Assembly: GCA_010405405.1 (NCBI GenBank)
Contig: MU004239.1
Location: 918,713-982,712, forward strand
Direction: 5' to 3'
DNA from: Microthyrium microscopicum
Lineage: Eukaryota; Ascomycota; Dothideomycetes; Microthyriales; Microthyriaceae
DNA: 64,000 nt
Shown: positions 58,246 through 64,000 of the stretch, in pieces
Position numbering within the stretch: position 1 is the stretch's first letter
Layout of the letters: each line of letters starts with the position of its first letter
The notes under the pieces: generated by a model
Databases searched by the model: none
What the model saw: the letters and a program-made list of their open reading frames with translations, nothing else
Told to the model about the DNA's origin: nothing
Program-made: the position numbers and the translations under genes

Positions 58246-60397
58246 ATGAGGAACCCGGTAGCATGTGCCTCATGCCGCACATCTAAACGGCAAGTAAGCA
58301 CAAGACCATTCGGATCATTTTCAGATAGTAAGGATGGAAACTCACGAAATTAGTGTATACACAACAATCGCCCACCTTGCAAACGCTGCAAGGACAGAGG
58401 CGATACCTGTGTGTTCCCTCCGCCTGGCACTTCTGCCATGTACCGACAGCGAAAGTCACTTTCTGTGAATCGTGTTGGATCAGATAGATCAGATGGCGGG
58501 CAAATTGGTCGCATGGGAGAGGAAGTCTCTCAGCTGCTCCGTTCTCCAGGAAGCTCTGCCATGGTAGACTTGTCAAAGCATAGTCCGTACGAATATTTCA
58601 CAGATGAAGTCAAGAACAGCTTCTTAAGATGTTCCTACAAGTGGTGTTTCTACCATACGCCATCTCTACTTCGAGGTTTTCGCAAGAAGACTGTTGATGA
58701 TGCCATCATGTGGGCGATTCTGGCGCTTGCGATTAGGTACCTATACTGCAGGCACTGGATAGAGTGATGATACTGATAGCATGTAGATTTTCAAAGCAGG
58801 CTCCTGCTCCCTTCTCAACTCCATTGGAAGCAAGTAACGCATTTTCAGCATATGCCAAATCCTTGGTTCTGCCTTTTGTTGAAGAGCCAACTCTATCTCG
58901 AATCCAAATTCTTCTCATGATCACTGGCCATTCCTGGGGTGCAGGTGAAGGCCATCGAGCGTGGACTTATCTAGGAATGGCAATTCGTATGGCCCAATAT
59001 CTCGAGTTATTCGACGACGATACGTCCGCAGGCAGCGATGTAATTGCGTCTTCCGAAGTTACACAAGAAGCTTTCAAACTCGTCGAAGAGCGAAGACGGA
59101 CAGCTTGGACATGTTTCCTCATGGACAGTCTTTTGAGTGGTGGAAAAAAACGGCGACGAGCCTTGTCTGAGAGGGACATGAGGATACCGCTCCCTTGCGA
59201 GGCAACCTTGTTTCATTTTCTTGAACCTACACGATGTTACAAACTGGATCAAGTTCCCAAAAACATAATTCTTGGGCAGGAGACACATCTCGATATTGTC
59301 GGCCACAGCATGAGAATTGCCGGAGTCTGGGGTGATGTTGCTCGTTGGGCATGTTCTCAAGATGTCCATGGGCAACTACCCTGGCAAGACGGCTCCGAAT
59401 TCAAGCGTCTAATGAGCGAATTATCTCAATGGCGCTACTCCCTTCCTCATCGACTTCAATTTAGTCTACTATCTCTACAGGCACATACTGCAGCAGGTCA
59501 AGGCCAGGCGTACTGTTACATGCATGCAATCTACTTCATGTCTCTCATGTTCCTACATAGGTCATATCTCTCACAGCTTGAGGCACAAAACAAGCACGAC
59601 TCTGATTCGCAGCTTGATCGCCTCTGGCGTGATTGGCAAGCGAGTTCAAGGAAGGAACTTCTCAAGGTCTCCAATCAAGTCTGCCAGATGTATGGAGAGA
59701 TGGCCGACTTTGGTGGTGATTTTCTTTGTGGATTAGTGCCGTGGATTGGATTTACGGTCTACACTGCTGTTGGAATCATGCTTTACTACTACCTGTTCCC
59801 CGACTCAGTTGATGATCAAAATGTTTCTATTCGGGCACGGGAGCATGTTATCAATGGTCTGGCTTTCCTAAAGACTATGAGAGGATCATGGCCAATGGCC
59901 GATACATGGGTAAGCACTTTTGCCCTTTCTTTGATAAAGACCATGGAGCTAATCATTCTCAGCGTGAGACTATCAAACGAATGCAGATCTTCTACACCAC
60001 CATTAAGAATCAAGGAGAGCAAAGCGTCAGCTTGATGGAAAAGAAAGAAATGCAAGACGCAGTTGTAGACTACGGCGCACTGTCAAAGAATCCCGTTGTT
60101 GAAACTCCTGCAACCGAAGACCATTTGACGGTCAAATCAAGCGATACTGGCGATAGTCCACATCCATATCAAGGCTCTGTAACTCCTTCCGACACCAGTG
60201 GTCAAGGCAACGAAACTCTCATTCAACCTTCCGACGACAACGCCTTTCTCTTTCAAGATATCGATCCTGATCTTATGTTGACAGATCTCAATTTTGATAT
60301 TAATCTACCAATAACCGACGACGAGGTGGTCGCAATGCTATCTACGAGCACGCAAAACTTTTGGGGTGACTTTCCTGGGGAGACCGAAATGTACTGA
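58246..60397 (+). CDS. Zn(II)2Cys6 transcription factor with fungal-specific TF domain
   Basis: Exons 58246-58293, 58354-58736, 58787-59909 and 59963-60397; introns are 60, 50 and 53 nt, and the product is 662 aa. The zinc cluster is split by intron 1: CASCRTSKRQ from exon 1 and CIHNNRPPCKRCKDRGDTC from exon 2, giving CX2CX6CX7CX2CX6C. The middle region has the fungal-specific regulatory domain (PF04082-like), seen in AWTYLGMAIRMAQYLELFDD, ERRRTAWTCFLMDSLL and RDMRIPLPC. The acidic C-terminus (FLFQDIDPDLMLTDLNFDI) resembles an activation region. The two short upstream exons are easily missed; without them the DNA-binding domain is lost. Target genes are unknown. Confidence 0.9.
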
Positions 60398-61087
60398 GCG
60401 ACTTCCTTGTACTTTTCTCAAGTTTGGAATTTGGAAGTAATGATTGTGTTCACTCAATGATTGCTACATCCATACCAAGGATTATAATGACTCTCATTTC
60501 TTGACGGTATCTTATTATCATAGACTAGCTTTGGTACGCAATTTTAGCATATTAGTAGACGAATGCCACGCATTGAAACGGCTCAGTCTTATCTAAATAC
60601 GGATAGAGCTCAGTGCCGACTCATGCGTAGCTCCTCCCTGCCAGTCATTTGTTTGCACTTCTGGTAGTTACACTAGAAGCAGTAAGGCGCAGAAGAAGCA
60701 TAGAAGCAAGCTTATTCAGTCTTATGACTTGCGATTAACAAAATTTGTCGTTACTACTTGTCTCAATTCAGAGAGCAAGTCATTTATCTACTCATACCGC
60801 GGGTTTGATATTGCAATTTCAGCCAACTCATCCCTACAAGGAAAGAAGACTCTGAAAATGAGCAAGACATCTCTAACCAACCGTACCTTCCTCAGTAGTG
60901 CATGTAAGCTGCAACACAACTTCCCAAGCTCTTGATTCATGGCTGCTTTCAGTTCTCTGGGCTGCTATGCTCGAGCAATCTTAACTTTGTAAACAACTCG
61001 CTGACATCTTTACGCTGTCAACATCATTGAATCCCAACTGTTAAACATATCTTTATCCTCAACCACTGTCTTTGTCTTAAAGTCAAC
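60398..61087. other. Intergenic region
   Basis: Between tandem plus-strand genes. The last 60 bases before 61088 are CT-rich and fit a leader for the glycosyltransferase. Nothing else supported. Confidence 0.45.
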
Positions 61088-62807
61088 ATGTTTACACGCA
61101 TTTTCCTCTTCTTCGCCGCATTCATTGCAGGCATAGCTATCCTCGTTTCGGTCGGGTTCTCGAACTTCGAGCCATCTGTCCTTAAATATGATCCGGTAAA
61201 GGGTCAAAACAACACAATCTTGTTCCTATCGAACAGCGAGCTCGGAATTGCCAACGTTCACGTAGCCACCAGCGAAGCCCTTCTCATCCACCACCATGAC
61301 ATCCAGCTCCATTTCGCTTCCTTTCCTGCACGCCCAGCTGTTTCAAAGGCTGGGCTGTCTGTCGCAAACCTCATCGAACATATCTCAGAAAATGTACCGA
61401 AACACGTCCCTGGTGCTTCAACAATCAAGTTTCATGAGCTTTCATCACCATCGTGGGCAGAAGCACTCACCTCGCGAAAGTTATACCCCAGCGATATGTC
61501 GACACCGCCCGGTCTGGCTGGCATTGCCAAGTTCTGTAAAGACATCGAGATGTATCTGATGCCCTGGAGCGGACCTGAGTATTATGCCATCTACAAGCAG
61601 ATTTCGAAAATCATCGACAAAGTGAATCCAGCCGTCATTGCTGTTGACCAGACCTTTGGACCAGCAGTGGATGCCATAAAAGCCAAAAAGCGAAAATATG
61701 CTGTTATTTCTCCAAACTCGTTGAAAGATAACTTTGGGCTTTTCCAGCCGTTGGGAAGTTTTCTCTGGAAATACCCTGCGTAAGTTTTCATTTCATCATT
61801 GAGGAATCAACGAAATTGCTAAACTCGATGTTAGCTTGGGTTCAGGCTACCCCTATCCAGTGCCCTGGCATCTCATTCCAGCCAACGTTTACCTGAACTT
61901 GCGTATCTTCTACAGTGTTTGGAAGTCTCCGGCTCTTAACGCAAAGAAGAAATATCTCGAAGAACGTGGCATTTCAAATCCGAATGACTTGATCAATGTC
62001 TACAACAAGAACATGACATGGATAACTCAATCACATCGAGTAATCGACTTTCCCCTCTCCGTGATTCCAGAGAATGTGAAAGTTTGTGGCTCAATATATC
62101 TTGACTGGAAGTCAAGTAAAGGGGAAGGGGATGCTCTATTACGCTGGATTGCAACCACCCCAACCATTCTCATCAATTCTGGGAGTCTCGCCGAGTACAG
62201 TCCAGACAGCGCGTTAGAGATGGCACGCGCTCTCAGTGTCGTGCTATACCATACAAATGTTCAAGTGCTGTGGAGGATCAGCCACCACAGGTACTTCAAT
62301 GCTACAGATGACTTCTTGCATAAGTCCATGGTCCACTTGAAGGATTATAGAAAAGCAGGGCGAGTCATTGTAACGCCTGATCTCAGTTTTGAGTCTGGGG
62401 CGCTGCTGAAAACCGGAAATATCATTGTATCTGTGCACCACGGAGGAGCCAACAGCTACCACGAGGCTGCTGCGTAAGTTGAACTGAGCTGAAACGCCGG
62501 CATTAGACTGACATTTCATAGCAATGGGGTACCACAGGTTGTCCTTCCGATGTGGGCTCACCATTATGACTATGCTGCGCGAGTAGAGTACTTAGAAATC
62601 GGTGTGCATGGCAGCAAAGGCAGTGCCCCGAATTGGACTGCGGGCGAGCTGGCCAGCTCCATAATGACAGTTCTGAACGATGTACCCCCTGGGCGATGGA
62701 TTCGAGAAACGGCCACATACCGTTCGTGGTACTTCGCTGATCCTAAATCAGGACGCCGTTGTGCAGCGGAAGAACTCGCCAAGCTGGCTAGAGTTGACGA
62801 GGTGTAG
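61088..62807 (+). CDS. UDP-glycosyltransferase family 1 protein
   Basis: Exons 61088-61779, 61835-62473 and 62522-62807; introns are 55 and 48 nt, and the product is 538 aa. Residues 4-24 form a hydrophobic N-terminal segment (IFLFFAAFIAGIAILVSVGF), a signal or membrane anchor, so the enzyme may sit in the secretory pathway. The C-terminal domain has LINSGSLAEYSPDSALEMAR and the UDP-binding HHGGANSYHEA motif (about residues 432-442), continuing across the second intron into GVPQVVLPMWAHHYDYAARV. This is the GT1 (glucosyl/glucuronosyl transferase) signature. The acceptor is unknown; fungal GT1 enzymes glycosylate sterols, lipids or secondary metabolites. No biosynthetic neighbours are visible in the window. 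Confidence 0.88.
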
Positions 62808-63341
62808 CTTGAGAAGACTTGGAACAGTCAGGGGTACGTCTCCCTACTGTAGTCATTAGCTTATCAAATAGGAGGTAAACACCACATCATACAGTCGTTA
62901 TGAAATATTAATTCACTGTGGACAAGCTCTACTCACCAACCAACTGCTTCAATGCTATCCACTTTACGATCTCAACACGTGCTGATATCTTAGAATCTCA
63001 TTGGGCAATGCACTATGCACGATCAAAGACTCAAGTGCATATATATTGAAATTGCTTTCATTGATAAATAAATACAATATCTAGCCATTCTCATGCCAGC
63101 CGGTTAAATCAGCAAGCAGTGACAAGAGTTGAAAGAGGTGTCGAGGCCAGACAAAAAACAAATTCAATACACCTCAACTCCGTATCGCTAACGCAAATGG
63201 TTTTGAACACAAAACGCCTGGAAAGTCGCTAGCAAAACCCAAGTACATCAAATGACCTGACTTGCATATCAACACATTCTTCGTTAGTTAGAGTGCACTG
63301 TTCAAAAGTGCAGTTCTCGTGATTCAACTTCCCGCTACCAC
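62808..63341. other. Intergenic region between convergent genes
   Basis: 3' flanks of the glycosyltransferase and the choline-sulfatase gene. No coding signal. Confidence 0.45.
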
Positions 63342-64000
63342 TCATCCAGATTTGACGTTGAAGCTGATTGGTACTACTCCATTGCTTCCATTGACTTTGG
63401 TGGTGGTGAAGCGCTTGCCGAGTGCGTCGACGGGCGGATATCGAGCGCGGAGTTCCAGTGTATCCAATGGGATGTTGGATCGGATATATCTACCAAAGTC
63501 AGTAAGTGAGCACATGAGATGTTAAAGGCGAGGCGATTTGAGAAAAGTGTGGGGTGATGAAAGAATATCATGCGGACAAGGGGATGCAGAATTCTGCAGT
63601 ATGCAATGTATCTGTGCATGCGTGGCAGATTCACAGGTTTTGTTCTGTGAAGAAAATGCAAAGCTGTGTGGGTAGGGGAGGTATTTTTACCTTTGGCTGG
63701 AATCGTCACGCGCTTGGAAATCCCAAGGCTCCCACTTTCCGGTCGTGAGTGCTTCCCAGCAAATGCGGCGCTGGCGTTGGCTCTGAAGAACGTTTTGGTG
63801 GATATGTTGAAGATTCCAGCGCTGTGCGACTTCAGCGGCGAAATCAGCCGCTACAGTCGCATGGCTGGGCTCGTTGGCGAGATTGTGCAGTTCTTGGGGA
63901 TCTGTGCCCAGATCAAAGAGTTGCGGTGGATCAAATAGGGCAGATGTGTATTTCCAGTTGCCACGCTTGATCATGATGACGGGCGAAATTGAACCTTCGC
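63342..64000 (-). CDS. Choline-sulfatase, C-terminal part (gene continues beyond the window)
   Basis: Last exon 63489-63342 and the preceding exon from 63691 to beyond 64000; the intron 63490-63690 has 201 nt. The upstream exon reads MIKRGNWKYTSALFDPPQLF then DLGTDPQELHNLANEPSHA, the C-terminal domain of choline sulfatases of the arylsulfatase superfamily, followed by WEPWDFQARDDSSQR. The last exon reads YIRSNIPLDTLELRARYPP, completing the conserved end, and stops after SFNVKSG. The enzyme releases choline from choline-O-sulfate, for sulfur supply or osmoprotection. The catalytic Cys/Ser-type formylglycine site lies outside the window, so activity cannot be judged. Confidence 0.88.

Noticed and set aside
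1-64000. tRNA genes, rRNA genes and CRISPR arrays
   Set aside because: A visual scan for B-box-like GGTTCGAATCC patterns on both strands and for regularly spaced repeats found none with a matching A-box or array structure.

Overview
The window looks like nuclear DNA of a filamentous ascomycete (Pezizomycotina; a Leotiomycete-like fungus is my guess from protein style, not proven). Genes are separated by 0.2-5 kb, almost all are split by 44-70 nt GT-AG introns with CTAAC/CTGAC-type branch sites, and the products are fungal families: Zn2Cys6 regulators, a Crh-type wall transglycosylase, a fibroin-3-related membrane protein and a DUF3292 protein. No rRNA, tRNA or CRISPR array was seen. Coordinates of spliced genes below run from start codon to stop codon, and the exon structure I deduced is given in each entry.

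Layout. 0.6-5.4 kb: a cystathionine gamma-synthase/lyase-type PLP enzyme, a fibroin-3-related membrane protein and a dienelactone hydrolase. 5.4-10.7 kb: gene-poor, with unresolved Cys-rich open fragments on the minus strand between 6.9 and 9.6 kb. 10.7-14.2 kb: a Zn2Cys6 regulator convergent with an RRM-YTH (m6A reader) protein. 17.1-20.3 kb: a DUF3292 gene with an in-frame TAG and two related hairpin-rich insertions, one inside its first intron and one directly downstream. 22-30.3 kb: a small secreted HsbA-like protein, two large multi-exon membrane proteins of unknown function and a class II aldolase-family enzyme. 32-35.1 kb: a small membrane protein convergent with a 7-TM receptor-like protein. 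36-38.1 kb: two small Cys-rich proteins. 39-40.4 kb: a GPI-type Crh2/Utr2 glycosidase. 42.8-46.4 kb: a large protein with two CCHC zinc knuckles. 46.4-50.1 kb: no confident gene, possible relics. 50.1-54.5 kb: Cactin and a forkhead regulator. 56.2-64 kb: a secreted His-rich protein, a second Zn2Cys6 regulator, a family-1 glycosyltransferase and the 3' end of a choline-sulfatase gene that runs off the right edge.

There is no clear biosynthetic cluster. Two functional themes recur. One is the cell surface (fibroin-like protein, HsbA-like protein, Crh enzyme, Cys-rich secreted proteins, 7-TM protein). The other is RNA or transcription control (YTH reader, Cactin, forkhead, two Zn2Cys6 factors, zinc-knuckle protein). 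The strongest oddities are the paired hairpin insertions at the DUF3292 locus, a forkhead intron that has lost its 3' AG, and a near-perfect 41-bp inverted repeat at 31.0 kb.
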